Positions 1 to 8,886 of a stretch of 64,000 nt of DNA are shown here, piece by piece. Within the stretch, counting starts at the first letter, position 1. Each line of letters begins with the position of its first letter. The stretch is from positions 62,001 through 126,000 of the forward strand of contig JAFGAS010000061.1 of the NCBI GenBank assembly GCA_016933535.1, written 5' to 3'. The notes beneath the pieces were generated by a model. The model was not told where the DNA came from and did no database searches. It saw only the letters and a program-made list of their open reading frames with translations. This DNA is from Candidatus Zymogenaceae bacterium (GTDB lineage: Bacteria > Desulfobacterota > Zymogenia > Zymogenales > Zymogenaceae). The translations under genes and the position numbers were made by a program.

Positions 1-1
1 T

Positions 2-3000
2 GGCGATCGTATCGTACAGTTTCAAGGAATTGGACGCGACGTCACGCAGCGGAAGCGGGCCCTGAAGGCGCTGCATGAGAGCGAGGAGCGCTACCGAGAA
101 CTCCTGGAGCTTGCGCCCGTGGGGATAGCCGTCCAGTCCGAGGGAAGGATCGTCTTCACGAACCCGGCGGGAGCCGCTATTATCGGTGCGGGTTCCCCGG
201 AGGAGGTAACAGGCCGGGAAATTGCCGAGATCATCCACCCTGACCATATCAAAAAAACCCGTGAACGCATCAGCCGCATGATGGCCGGGGAGCAGGGGGT
301 CTATCCGGCGGAGAACGTCTATGTGAAACTGGACGGCACTCCGATTCCGGTGGACGTTATCGCGGCGTCCATCACCTATCGGGGCAAACCCGCCATCCAG
401 GTTATCGTTACCGATATCAGCAAGCGCAGAGAGGCGGAGCGGGCGATCAGCGAGAGCGAGGAGCGGTACCGGGAGCTGGTCGAGAGTATTGACGATCTCA
501 TTTATATAACGGACGGAACCGGGAAACTCGTCTATCTCAACAAGGCGCTTGAGCGGGTCTCCGGATACACGCGCGATGAACTGCTTCAGAAAAACTATAT
601 GGATCTGTTAACCCCGGATTCACTGAAAAAGGCCGTTGGACTATTCAAGAAACAGAAAAAAGGTGAGGATATCGGTCTTTTTGAGCTTTCCATAATAGAT
701 AAGGACGGGAAAATAAAGATACTCGAGGCCCGGGAACAGATAGTCTGGGAGGGGGACCGGATCGTCAAGACGCGGGGATTTGGCAGAGACATCACCGAAC
801 GGAAAAACGCGGAGGAACGGATAAATCACCTCAACCGTGTGCTGGAGTCGATACGAAACATAGACCAGCTCATCGTACGGGTTAAAGATCGGCAAACGCT
901 GCTGGCGGGGGCGTGCGAGATCCTCTGCGAGGTGAGCGGCTATTATTTTGTATGGATCGGCCTGGTTGGGGAAGAAGACAAACGGGTCCGGCCGGCGGCC
1001 CACTGGGGGTTTGAGGACGGATATCTCAAGGATATCACCGTTACCTGGGACGATTCACCCACCGGCAGGGGGCCAATGGGGACGGCTATCCGCACGGGAA
1101 AGACCTGTGTCTTCAACGATATTGCAAATAGCCCGGACTTTCGGCCCTGGCAGGACGACGCGATAAAAAGGGGGTATCGCTCCACGATGGCCATCCCCAT
1201 CATGGTCAATAAGCGGGTCTACGGCGCGTTGGGGGTCTATTCGGATCTGGTCAACTCCTTTAACGACGAAGAGGCGGCGTCCCTGGTGGAAATGGCCGAA
1301 GACATCGCCTTTGCGCTTTCGGCCATCGAGACGGAGGCGGAACGGAGACGGTCGGAAGAAGCGTTGGCCGAGAGCGAGGAACGTTATCGATCCCTCATCG
1401 ACAACATACCGATCGGCATCTATCGAAATACACCCGGCAAGAAAGGAAACTTTATCTTCTGCAACCGGGCCCTCCTGGATATGCTGGGCGTCTCATCTCA
1501 GGAGCAGTTGATCCGGCTCTCGCCCACCGATTTCTATCAGAAGGCCGCTGAACGGAAGGCATTTTCTGATAGGCTCCTCAAAGCGGACAGAGTTTCCGGG
1601 CAGGAGCTTCGTCTCAAGAAGCTCGACGGGACGCCCCTCTGGGGGTCAGTGACGGCGCGGGTTGTGTACGACGCAAAAGACAGGCCCGCATATTTCGATT
1701 GCACGTTGGAGGATATAACCGAAAGAAAGGATGCCGAGGAAACCGTAAGAGAGTCGGAAGAAAAATTCCGCAACTTCTTCGAAACGTCCCGGGATATTGT
1801 CTTCATCACGTCCCGGGATGAGGCCATCCTTGATATTAACAGCGCCTTTGAGGAGATACTCGGATATACGAGAAAAGAAACGCTCTTAAAAAACGTCACG
1901 TTCTTATATAAGAATCCTCAGGATTGGGATCGATTCCGGGGGGCCGTCGACGGTCTTGGTTCTGTCAGGGATTTCGAAGCGACCTTACGGCGGAAAGACG
2001 GGGCCTATCTTGACTGCCTTTTTACCGCCACCGTCAGGAAGGACCAGGACGGTACGATCATCGGCTACCAGGGGACGATTAGAGACGTAAGCGAGAAAAA
2101 AAAGATGGAACGCCAGCTCATCCGGGCCGAGAAACTCTCCTCCCTCGGCGGGATCCTCTCCGGAGTTGCCCACGAAATGAATAATCCCCTCACATCCATT
2201 ATCGGGATCGCCCAGATGATCATGCGCGGTCCGATCCCGGAGAATCTCAAGGACAAACTCGAGGTAATCCATCGAGAGTCCCTCAGAACTTCCAAGATCA
2301 TCCAGGGATTGCTGACGTTTGCACGAGAGCATAAGCCGGAACGGCAGATGATCTCCGTCAATAAGGTCATCGAGGAGTCGTATCGACTCAGAGAATACGA
2401 GTTTCGTGTCGACAACGTCGCCATGAAACTGGAACTTTCCCAGGAAGTTCCGCTTACGGCTGCCGACCCGTATCAACTGCAGCAGGTATTCATCAATCTC
2501 ATCAACAACGGTCATGACGTGCTGGCCAACGGCGGCGGAAGCCTCCTGATCATCAGGTCGTTTCATCGGGACGGCGCCATTGTCATCGAGTTCGAGGACG
2601 ATGGTCCAGGCATTTCCGAGCAGGATATCGGACTTATCTTCGACCCATTCTTTACCACAAAGGAGGTCGGCAAGGGGACAGGGTTGGGCCTTTCCATTGT
2701 ATATGGAATTATTAACGAGCACGGCGGACGGATCGAAGTGGTAAGCCCGCCCGGCAAAGGAGCGATGTTTACCATCCATCTTCCTGTGATAAAGAAAATT
2801 ACCGACGTGACACCGCCGATAAAGGAGCGGGCCGAAAAGCCGAAGGGTGAAAAAACGGTGCTGATCGTCGAGGACGAAGAGGCGCTCCGGACAATGATCG
2901 GCGAGGTGTTGGAGCAGGATGGCTATCGCGTCCACCTGTGCGAGGACGGCCAGCAGGCCATTGAGATTATGAAGATAAAACGGTTTGACGGTATCATAAC

Positions 3001-3214
3001 CGATTTGAAAATGCCGGGAATCGGGGGGAAGGATCTCTACACGTTTGTCCAGAAATATTATCCCGAAATTGCCGGGAGGGTCCTCTTTATTACGGGGGAC
3101 GTGCTGAGCAAGGATACCCAGGGATTCCTTAAGATAACCGGAAACATATATCTCGAAAAGCCGTTTGAGATAGAAGTGCTCCTGTCACGGCTTACTGAGG
3201 TGTTGGAGCGGTGA
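2..3214 (+). CDS. PAS/GAF hybrid sensor histidine kinase with receiver domain (5' end outside window)
   Basis: Cytoplasmic-type sensor kinase for an unknown signal, cut by the left edge. The frame is open from base 2, and the first codons read as the end of one PAS/PAC unit running into the next, so the GTG at 119 is internal. Order visible: PAS (about 60-430), PAS (450-800), GAF (850-1330), PAS (1370-1730), PAS (1750-2100), HisKA with H-box VAHEMNNP (His codon 2171-2173), HATPase with DDGPGI and GTGLGLS motifs, and a C-terminal receiver whose phospho-acceptor Asp lies in TDLKMPG (codon 3002-3004). No membrane segment is seen in the visible part. A receiver on the same chain implies an internal phosphorelay or feedback. 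The kinase core and receiver closely resemble those of the kinase at 29913-32837. Convergent with radA, 54 bp apart, with no obvious terminator between them. Confidence 0.93.
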   Translation, partial: GDRIVQFQGIGRDVTQRKRALKALHESEERYRELLELAPVGIAVQSEGRIVFTNPAGAAIIGAGSPEEVTGREIAEIIHPDHIKKTRERISRMMAGEQGVYPAENVYVKLDGTPIPVDVIAASITYRGKPAIQVIVTDISKRREAERAISESEERYRELVESIDDLIYITDGTGKLVYLNKALERVSGYTRDELLQKNYMDLLTPDSLKKAVGLFKKQKKGEDIGLFELSIIDKDGKIKILEAREQIVWEGDRIVKTRGFGRDITERKNAEERINHLNRVLESIRNIDQLIVRVKDRQTLLAGACEILCEVSGYYFVWIGLVGEEDKRVRPAAHWGFEDGYLKDITVTWDDSPTGRGPMGTAIRTGKTCVFNDIANSPDFRPWQDDAIKRGYRSTMAIPIMVNKRVYGALGVYSDLVNSFNDEEAASLVEMAEDIAFALSAIETEAERRRSEEALAESEERYRSLIDNIPIGIYRNTPGKKGNFIFCNRALLDMLGVSSQEQLIRLSPTDFYQKAAERKAFSDRLLKADRVSGQELRLKKLDGTPLWGSVTARVVYDAKDRPAYFDCTLEDITERKDAEETVRESEEKFRNFFETSRDIVFITSRDEAILDINSAFEEILGYTRKETLLKNVTFLYKNPQDWDRFRGAVDGLGSVRDFEATLRRKDGAYLDCLFTATVRKDQDGTIIGYQGTIRDVSEKKKMERQLIRAEKLSSLGGILSGVAHEMNNPLTSIIGIAQMIMRGPIPENLKDKLEVIHRESLRTSKIIQGLLTFAREHKPERQMISVNKVIEESYRLREYEFRVDNVAMKLELSQEVPLTAADPYQLQQVFINLINNGHDVLANGGGSLLIIRSFHRDGAIVIEFEDDGPGISEQDIGLIFDPFFTTKEVGKGTGLGLSIVYGIINEHGGRIEVVSPPGKGAMFTIHLPVIKKITDVTPPIKERAEKPKGEKTVLIVEDEEALRTMIGEVLEQDGYRVHLCEDGQQAIEIMKIKRFDGIITDLKMPGIGGKDLYTFVQKYYPEIAGRVLFITGDVLSKDTQGFLKITGNIYLEKPFEIEVLLSRLTEVLER

Positions 3215-3268
3215 GCGTTCCCGTTAAACGCGTATATTATCGATAGCGGGATACTACCGCCCCCGTTT

Positions 3269-4639
3269 TCAATGTCTAAAGGTGTTGAGGAGTTCGATAA
3301 GCTCTTTAATGTTCTTGACACCGATTACGTGGATTCCCTCAGATGAACCTTCCTCCGACGCATTCTTTGCAGCAACGACGGCCCGTATAAATCCGAGCCG
3401 TTTTGCCTCGGCGATTCTCACGGCCGATTGAGAGACCGCGGTCACCTCTCCGGAGAGCCCTATCTCCCCGAAGAATACAACGCCGGGAGGGATCGGAATA
3501 TCGGTATGGCTTGATATGAGGCTGGCTGCCAGTGCCAGGTCGATGGAGGGTTCGGAGAGCCTCATTCCGCCGGCCACGTTGACAAAGATGTCGTACGACG
3601 ACAGATTTACGCCCCCCTTTTTTTCCAGCACCGCAGCGATGATTGCCGTCCGGTTATAATCGATGCCCATCGATGTCCGCCGGGCAACCGCCAGTGCCCC
3701 CGGCGTGGTGAGGGACTGGACCTCCACCATAATGCTGCGCGTCCCCTCGATAGCGGCGGTTACCGCGGCGCCGGAGACGGGCGTATCACGCCGGGTCAGG
3801 AAAAGCTCGGATGGATTTGCCACCTGCTGGAGCCCGCGCTCTTTCATCTCGAAGATTCCCACCTCGTGGGTAGGTCCGAAGCGGTTCTTGTGGGCCTTGA
3901 GAATGCGGTAAGGGTAATGAGTGCCGCCCTCGAAATAGAGGACGGTATCTACCAGGTGTTCCAGGACCTTGGGTCCGGCAATTGCCCCCTCCTTGGTGAT
4001 ATGTCCAACCAGAAGTACGGCCGTCGTCCGCTCCTTGGCGTACTGCGTCAGCTTCTGCGCAACCTCCCTGATTTGACCGATAGAGCCTGCCGCCGTGCCG
4101 ACCTCGGGATCGGCCGTCGTCTGGATCGAGTCTATGACAACGACGCGCGGTTGCCGTTCATTCATCGCCTCCTCGATCTGTGTGAGTGACGTCGTAAAGA
4201 GCGCCGGAAACGTAGCGAGATCGAGGCCCATACGCTCGGCCCGGAGGGCAAGCTGGGCGCCGGACTCCTCGCCGGAGACATAAAGGGTCTCGATTCGGGT
4301 TTGTGCGAGCCGGGATATCGCCTCCATCAAGAGGGTCGTCTTGCCGACGCCCGGATCCCCGCCGACGAGGACAACGGAGCCCGGCACCAGGCCCCCGCCG
4401 AGGACCCGGTCGAGCTCGCCGATGCCCGTATATATGCGGGAGACATCCGTTCGATCCACCGAGGAAAGGAGGATGGGGCGGGCGGTTTTCTGATCCTTCG
4501 GCGCTCGAGTATCCTTTTCGGGCAGGGACTCCTCGACGACGGTGTTCCACTCGTTGCACTCCGGGCACCTGCCCACCCAGCGGGGGACCGCGTAACCACA
4601 GGATTGACAGACGAAACGTGATCTTGGCTTTTTAGTCAT
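3269..4639 (-). CDS. radA: DNA repair protein RadA (Sms)
   Basis: RecA-like ATPase that helps process recombination intermediates and promotes branch migration during DNA repair. At 456 residues it has the usual family length. It opens with a C4 zinc finger (Cys11, Cys14, Cys25, Cys28), then a P-loop GDPGVGKTT (Lys100), a Walker B region ending in VIDSIQT, the RadA-specific KNRFG motif near residue 250, and a C-terminal Lon-protease-like domain lacking the protease dyad. Start is the ATG at 4639; the Shine-Dalgarno is weak. It lies 278 bp downstream of the ABC transporter ATPase on the same strand, so it probably has its own promoter. No functional link with its neighbours is evident. Confidence 0.97.
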   Translation of the reverse strand: MTKKPRSRFVCQSCGYAVPRWVGRCPECNEWNTVVEESLPEKDTRAPKDQKTARPILLSSVDRTDVSRIYTGIGELDRVLGGGLVPGSVVLVGGDPGVGKTTLLMEAISRLAQTRIETLYVSGEESGAQLALRAERMGLDLATFPALFTTSLTQIEEAMNERQPRVVVIDSIQTTADPEVGTAAGSIGQIREVAQKLTQYAKERTTAVLLVGHITKEGAIAGPKVLEHLVDTVLYFEGGTHYPYRILKAHKNRFGPTHEVGIFEMKERGLQQVANPSELFLTRRDTPVSGAAVTAAIEGTRSIMVEVQSLTTPGALAVARRTSMGIDYNRTAIIAAVLEKKGGVNLSSYDIFVNVAGGMRLSEPSIDLALAASLISSHTDIPIPPGVVFFGEIGLSGEVTAVSQSAVRIAEAKRLGFIRAVVAAKNASEEGSSEGIHVIGVKNIKELIELLNTFRH

Positions 4640-4689
4640 CGGGCAGCGATTCCGAATGGGGGAGTCTAAAGTATGACGTCTTAAGATGC

Positions 4690-4747
4690 ACGGAGATAAT
4701 CATTGGATATCGACGCGATGTTTCTCTTTGTGCCTTCGTGTCTCCGT
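4690..4747. repeat. Possible dispersed intergenic repeat with 7-bp inverted ends
   Basis: Part of the 278-bp gene-free gap 4640-4917. ACGGAGA (4690-4696) is inverted as TCTCCGT (4741-4747). The right part (4722-4747) is a run rich in TTTGTG, TTCGTG and GTCTCC triplet-like units. From memory this resembles the CTTCGTGTCTTTGTG-type intergenic repeats common in uncultured Gram-negative genomes. Only one copy is in this window, so its status as a repeat is inference. The rest of the gap holds nothing I recognise. Confidence 0.3.
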
Positions 4748-4917
4748 TATCGTTTCCTCAAGGAAGGGGGCGGTGAATACGAACCGATACGGGCAAACAA
4801 AGCCGCAAGAGGGCCGTTAGGAGAGCCTTTCGTATGTGGCCCCCGTCCAGCGACAAAAAGAGCCTTGTTGGGGCGGCTCCCCGGGGTCCTTATAAGATAC
4901 AATTTCCGGCCCCTCTA

Positions 4918-5724
4918 TTACGGCGCCTCGGTCTTGATCGAAAGCAGCGTCTTATCCGCAAGGCTTCCCCGCAATTTTCCGAAATGATCCAGGAGGTCCT
5001 CCACCGTCATGCGGTCCCGCTCCGGTCCCTTTACGTCAAAGATGACCCTGCCCTGATGCATCATGATAAGCCGGTTGCCGTTGGCCAGCGCCTGCTGCAT
5101 GTTGTGGGTGATCATGACGGTGGTGAGGTTGTATGTTTCGATGATTCGCCTGGTTATATCCATGACGAGTTTTGCGGTCTTCGGGTCAAGGGCGGCGGTG
5201 TGCTCATCTAAAAGCAGCACCTTCGGGGAATTGAGGGTTGCCATCAGCAGGGTGAGCGACTGGCGCTGACCGCCCGAAAGGAGCCCGACCTTATCGCTCA
5301 GGCGGTCCTCCAATCCCAAGCCGAGAAGAGAGAGCCTCCCCCTGAAGATTTCCCTGCTCTTCTGGTTGACCCCGAACGCGAGGGTCCGCCTTCTGCCGCG
5401 CGCCAGCGCTATCGAGAAGTTTTCCTCGATAGTCATGGAGCCGGAAGTGCCCATCATCGGGTCCTGAAAGACACGGCCGATGAACTTTGCCCGCTGGTGC
5501 TCCTTGAGGGAGGTGACGTTGCGGCCGTCGATGATGACCTTTCCGATTTCGGGAGGATACACCCCCGCGATGAGGTTCAGCAGGGTTGATTTGCCCGCGC
5601 CGTTGGAGCCGATGACGGTAATAAAGTCGCCCCGCTTGACGTCGATGCTCACCCGGTTGACGGCGAGGTTTTCGTTGACGCTGCCCTTATTGAAGATCTT
5701 GGTGAGATTTTTGAGCCTAATCAC
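4918..5724 (-). CDS. ABC transporter ATP-binding protein
   Basis: Cytoplasmic ATPase of an importer, 268 residues. Visible motifs are Walker A GSNGAGKST near residue 40, the LSGGQ signature (LLSGGQRQS), Walker B VLLLDEHTAALD and the switch His in MITHNM. Its start overlaps the permease stop by 4 bp (ATGA, 5721-5724), so the two are translationally coupled. With the permease and lipoprotein upstream it forms a three-gene importer of the kind known from TrpXYZ-like and PF04392-type systems. The substrate cannot be read from the sequence; amino acids or other small organic molecules are possible. Confidence 0.93.
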   Translation of the reverse strand: MIRLKNLTKIFNKGSVNENLAVNRVSIDVKRGDFITVIGSNGAGKSTLLNLIAGVYPPEIGKVIIDGRNVTSLKEHQRAKFIGRVFQDPMMGTSGSMTIEENFSIALARGRRRTLAFGVNQKSREIFRGRLSLLGLGLEDRLSDKVGLLSGGQRQSLTLLMATLNSPKVLLLDEHTAALDPKTAKLVMDITRRIIETYNLTTVMITHNMQQALANGNRLIMMHQGRVIFDVKGPERDRMTVEDLLDHFGKLRGSLADKTLLSIKTEAP

Positions 5725-6656
5725 TGCCGGTCCTCCTCCTTTCGGAAGACGTCAAGCTTTATTTTGCCCCGTATGGTGGGAAGCGTCAGGGCGAATACCA
5801 CCAGGATGGCGGTGATGAGCTTTAGATCGCTCGGGGTAATCTGAAGGGTCCCTATTTTAATTTGCAGGGCAACGGCTATGGCAAGCCGGTAGATAACCGA
5901 ACCGATAATGACACCGAGGGTCGCCCTGAAGACCGTCATTTCCCCGATGAGGGCCTCACCGATGATGACCGAGGCAAGGCCCGCCACGATTGTCCCCACG
6001 CCCATATTTACGTCCGCGCTCCCCTGGTTCTGGGCAAACAACGCCCCGGAAAGCGCTACCAGTCCGTTGCTGAGGGCCACGCCCAGCATAATGGTAAAAT
6101 GCGTATTGACTCCCTGGGCCTGTACCATCTGGGGGTTGTCGCCGGTTGCGCGCAGCGCCAGGCCCAGCTCCGTGTGGAGGAAGAAATCGAGGACGATCTT
6201 TACCACGACGATGACGGCCAGAAACAGGATCGGTACCATAACGAAAGGCGGAATGCCCTGGGACATAATGAAATCGCGAAAGGAGGCAAAATGATCAAAA
6301 ATGGTTGCCCTGTTAATCAGGGAGATATTGGGTTTGCCCATAATCCTGAGATTGATGGAGTAGAGTGCGATCATCGTAAGGATCGAGGCAAGGAGGTTTA
6401 GGATTTTGAGCTTTGTCGATAGAAATGCGGTTACGAGGCCCGCCAGCATTCCGGCGGCTATGGCGGCCGGGAGCACTAAAAAGGGATTCACTCCATGGGT
6501 GATCAGGACGGCGCTTACCGCCGCTCCAAGGGGGAAGCTCCCGTCGACCGTGAGGTCCGGGAAATCCAATACTCGGAAGGTAAGGTAGACACCGAGGGCC
6601 ATGAGCGAATAGACCAAGCCCTGGGAGATGGCGCCCATGACCGCATAAAACGACAC
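5721..6656 (-). CDS. ABC transporter permease (BPD_transp_2 type)
   Basis: Inner-membrane permease of 311 residues with roughly eight to ten hydrophobic segments, for example residues 5-27 and the LLASILTMIALYSINL stretch. The N-terminal half has the LGVYLTFRVLDFPDLTVDGS signature typical of permeases that partner PF04392 binding proteins (TrpY-like). Translation starts at GTG 6656, preceded by GGAGGT eight bases upstream. It overlaps the ATPase gene by 4 bp and lies 343 bp downstream of the binding-protein gene. That gap holds a strong hairpin and a possible second promoter, so permease and ATPase may be expressed below the binding protein. Confidence 0.92.
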   Translation of the reverse strand: MSFYAVMGAISQGLVYSLMALGVYLTFRVLDFPDLTVDGSFPLGAAVSAVLITHGVNPFLVLPAAIAAGMLAGLVTAFLSTKLKILNLLASILTMIALYSINLRIMGKPNISLINRATIFDHFASFRDFIMSQGIPPFVMVPILFLAVIVVVKIVLDFFLHTELGLALRATGDNPQMVQAQGVNTHFTIMLGVALSNGLVALSGALFAQNQGSADVNMGVGTIVAGLASVIIGEALIGEMTVFRATLGVIIGSVIYRLAIAVALQIKIGTLQITPSDLKLITAILVVFALTLPTIRGKIKLDVFRKEEDRQ

Positions 6657-6804
6657 GCGACTACCTCCAGAAACACCCCCGAAAAGCCCACCTTCACGAG
6701 TCCCGGGGGCTCAAACGGAGAAAAACGATAAACGGCTCTCGCGACAACCTCGTAAAATGAAGACTATCACGAAAGGCGTACAAAAGATATTGATTAAATT
6801 CACT

Positions 6805-6833
6805 TATTTAGCATACATTGGGCGGGTCGTCAA
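6805..6833 (-). promoter_or_regulatory. Possible internal promoter for permease-ATPase genes
   Basis: On the minus strand TTGACG (6828-6833) is followed after 17 bp by TAAATA (6805-6810). It lies downstream of the 6868-6900 hairpin and about 150 bp upstream of the permease GTG. The -35 is good, the -10 weak. This fits re-initiation after partial termination. Confidence 0.35.
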
Positions 6834-6867
6834 GGGAAAAGGCCGAAAACGATTTTCCCGATAACAA

Positions 6868-6900
6868 CAGCGGGGTGAGAGATATACTCCCACCCCGCTG
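6868..6900 (-). terminator. Hairpin after the binding-protein gene (terminator or attenuator)
   Basis: A perfect 10-bp stem, CAGCGGGGTG (6868-6877) against CACCCCGCTG (6891-6900), with a 13-nt loop. On the minus strand it is followed by TTGTTATC, only moderately U-rich. It lies about 100 bp after the lipoprotein stop and before the permease, the usual place for a hairpin that keeps binding-protein mRNA more abundant than permease mRNA. Confidence 0.6.
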
Positions 6901-6999
6901 ATAGTAACGTGAGATGAACGACCGTCGTACGGCTTCCCATCAAAAGCGACGCCGTGTCCTCAAAGCGGATTTAAGGGGTACCCGTTATACCATGATGCC

Positions 7000-8004
7000 C
7001 TACTCGCCGCCTTCGGCCGGCCCTGTTTCCTCGAAGGTCTTATCGGCCTTCTTGAGGACGCTCTCGGGAATCGTCACGGCCATCTTTGTGGCCGAGTCAA
7101 GGTTTACGTAAAGCAGGAGATCTTCCAGCATCTCCGTGGGCATCTCGCCCGGGTTCTTTCCCTCGAGTACCTCGACGGCCATTCTGCCCGTCTGCTTGCC
7201 GAGCAGGTAGTAATCGATGGCCAGCGCGGCAACAGCGCCGCGGGGGACGGAATCCACGTCGGCGGCAAACAGCGGTATCTTATTGTCGATGCAGACCTTG
7301 GTGATCGCCTCAAAAGCCGAAACCACGGTGTTGTCGGTAGGGATGTGGATGGCATCCACCTTGCCGACCAATGACTCCGCGGCCATCAGAACCTCGCTGG
7401 AGTTCGTAACGGTCGCCTCGACGATTTCGATGCCGAGCTTGGCGCCTTCCTCCTGGATCTGTTTGAGGGAGGTCAGGGAGTTGGACTCACCGGCGTTGTA
7501 GATGAAGCCGAGTTTCTTGACATTCGGGACAACCTCTTTGATGAGCTCAAGCTGCCTGTCTACGGGGGAAAGGTCGGAGGTGCCGGTGACGTTTTTGCCG
7601 CCGCCGGAAAGTGAATCCACCAGCCCCGCTCCCACCGGATCGGTGATGGCGGAGAAAAGAATGGGGATCTCGGTGGTTACCTTGACGACCGTTTGGGCCG
7701 ACGGGGTAGCGATCGCGAGGATAAGGTCGGGATTTTCACCGACGAGCTTCTCGGCAATCTGGGCGGCGATTCCAAAGTCCGCCTGGGCAAAGTTGATGTC
7801 ATAGGTGACGTTCTCACCCTCGACGTATCCCTTTTCCTTGAGATAATCAATGAAGCCGTTTCTTACCGCGTCCAGGGCGGGGTGCTCAACGAACTGCGAG
7901 ATACCGATGAGGTAATGCTTGGTTTCCTTCGCGCATCCGGTAAGACCTACCGCCAATGGAAGGATAAGGGCCGTGACGGCAACGATCAATATGAGTCGTT
8001 TCAT
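7000..8004 (-). CDS. ABC transporter substrate-binding lipoprotein (PF04392-like)
   Basis: Periplasmic or outer-face binding protein of the importer encoded just downstream. The chosen ATG (8004) is preceded by AAAGGAGAAG; an ATG 18 bp upstream lies inside that ribosome-binding site and is rejected. The N-terminus is a lipoprotein signal with lipobox LTGC (Cys24), so the mature protein is lipid-anchored. The body has the two-lobe PF04392 pattern, with sequences such as IGISQFVEHPALDAV, ILAIATPSAQTVVK and FSAITDPVGAGLV. Related proteins bind tryptophan or other amino acids, but many have unknown ligands, and nothing here fixes the substrate. The upstream leader is AT-rich with TATAAT at 8094-8099 on the minus strand but no convincing -35. 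Confidence 0.92.
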   Translation of the reverse strand: MKRLILIVAVTALILPLAVGLTGCAKETKHYLIGISQFVEHPALDAVRNGFIDYLKEKGYVEGENVTYDINFAQADFGIAAQIAEKLVGENPDLILAIATPSAQTVVKVTTEIPILFSAITDPVGAGLVDSLSGGGKNVTGTSDLSPVDRQLELIKEVVPNVKKLGFIYNAGESNSLTSLKQIQEEGAKLGIEIVEATVTNSSEVLMAAESLVGKVDAIHIPTDNTVVSAFEAITKVCIDNKIPLFAADVDSVPRGAVAALAIDYYLLGKQTGRMAVEVLEGKNPGEMPTEMLEDLLLYVNLDSATKMAVTIPESVLKKADKTFEETGPAEGGE

Positions 8005-8140
8005 GCAATCTTCTCCTTTCATACAGTTGCTCTATTTATGTATATATGACCGTCCCTTTTGCAGGCGGGGCGATCATATCCCCAATATAATGCATTATAA
8101 GAAAGGTACATTACGGTATATCCGCGTGGGGGAGTCGTAA

Positions 8141-8575
8141 TCAGCTTGCGGGGACTTCCACAAATTTTCTCAGCGGTGAAGATCCGGGTCGGGCCGGATA
8201 GAAGGCGAAATCCCGACTAATAACGGTCGTCTTTGGAATGAGATAGTGAACACCGAATATCCCCATGAAGAGCTTCGAAAAAAACATTCCCAAATAAATA
8301 TCGAAACCGGTGCTCGCCATGACGACCGTTCCGGCGTATTTTTTCTTAAAGAGAAAGTAAATCAGTTCGATTCCGGCCAACTGGTGTTCCATGGTGATGT
8401 CGGTTACGACAACGCGGTAGTGATCCAGTCCCTTATCTTTCAACATGCCGATGCCCTGCTTGGCGGATACGGCACGATCGACCAGATACCCATATTCAGT
8501 AAAGAAGTCCGAGATAATATCCGAATATTTGGCACGATCGTCCACCAGGAGAAGCCGTTTGGTCGCATGCTGCAT
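8141..8575 (-). CDS. Single-domain response-regulator receiver protein
   Basis: A 144-residue receiver-only protein. Starting from ATG 8575, it has the acidic pair in LLLVDDRAKY, the phospho-acceptor Asp in VVVTDITME, and a Lys in a PKTT context near the end of the fold. The segment after the Asp (EHQLAGIELIYFLF) differs from the usual MPxMDG turn. A TTG extending the frame to 8653 exists but has no ribosome site, so I use the ATG; even that has only a weak GAAGG. There is no output domain, so it would act by protein contact or as a phosphate sink. It lies upstream of the ABC importer on the same strand. Confidence 0.75.
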   Translation of the reverse strand: MQHATKRLLLVDDRAKYSDIISDFFTEYGYLVDRAVSAKQGIGMLKDKGLDHYRVVVTDITMEHQLAGIELIYFLFKKKYAGTVVMASTGFDIYLGMFFSKLFMGIFGVHYLIPKTTVISRDFAFYPARPGSSPLRKFVEVPAS

Positions 8576-8676
8576 GTCGGGAGCCCTTCTTTTGTATTTA
8601 TCTACATTCCCCAGTGACGATCGAAAATCCCTTCCGGTACCGAAAATAACCAAAATATTCTATTTATAAACCATAC

Positions 8677-8705
8677 TATCTATCATAAAGGATAACCATC
8701 GTCAA
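8677..8705 (-). promoter_or_regulatory. Candidate sigma-70 promoter for the receiver gene
   Basis: On the minus strand TTGACG (8700-8705), 17-bp spacer, TAGATA (8677-8682). It would give a leader of about 95 nt to the ATG at 8575. Its -35 lies 10 bp from the -35 of the divergent promoter at 8715-8743. Confidence 0.4.
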
Positions 8706-8714
8706 GGGAAAAGC

Positions 8715-8743
8715 TTGACTTGCCGATATCGGTACGGTATTAT
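8715..8743 (+). promoter_or_regulatory. Candidate sigma-70 promoter for the 8887 TPR-HD genes
   Basis: TTGACT (8715-8720), 17-bp spacer, TATTAT (8738-8743). Predicted start near 8750, giving an AT-rich leader of about 137 nt before the ATG at 8887. The 311-bp gap 8576-8886 holds only these two divergent promoters as far as I can see. Confidence 0.6.
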
Positions 8744-8886
8744 GAAAATCACGCGTTTATCGACGTAAAGTAATAATTTTCCAGGCTATTTTGGTATTCT
8801 ATCCACATCTTGTGTATATCTCTGTGGATAAATACAACATGTTGAAATCAATCTAACGATAATCGGATGATTTTCGAGGGACATGT

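Noticed and set aside
119-119. GTG at 119 as the start of the first kinase
   Set aside because: The frame is open upstream to the edge and already reads PAS sequence before the GTG, so the gene begins outside the window.
1985-2935. A 316-codon open frame on the minus strand inside the first hybrid kinase
   Set aside because: It runs antisense through clearly conserved kinase motifs, and its translation has no recognisable domain. Such long frames are expected in GC-rich coding DNA.
8005-8022. ATG at 8022 as start of the substrate-binding lipoprotein
   Set aside because: It lies within the AAAGGAGAAG ribosome site of the better ATG at 8004, and the lipoprotein signal begins at the latter.
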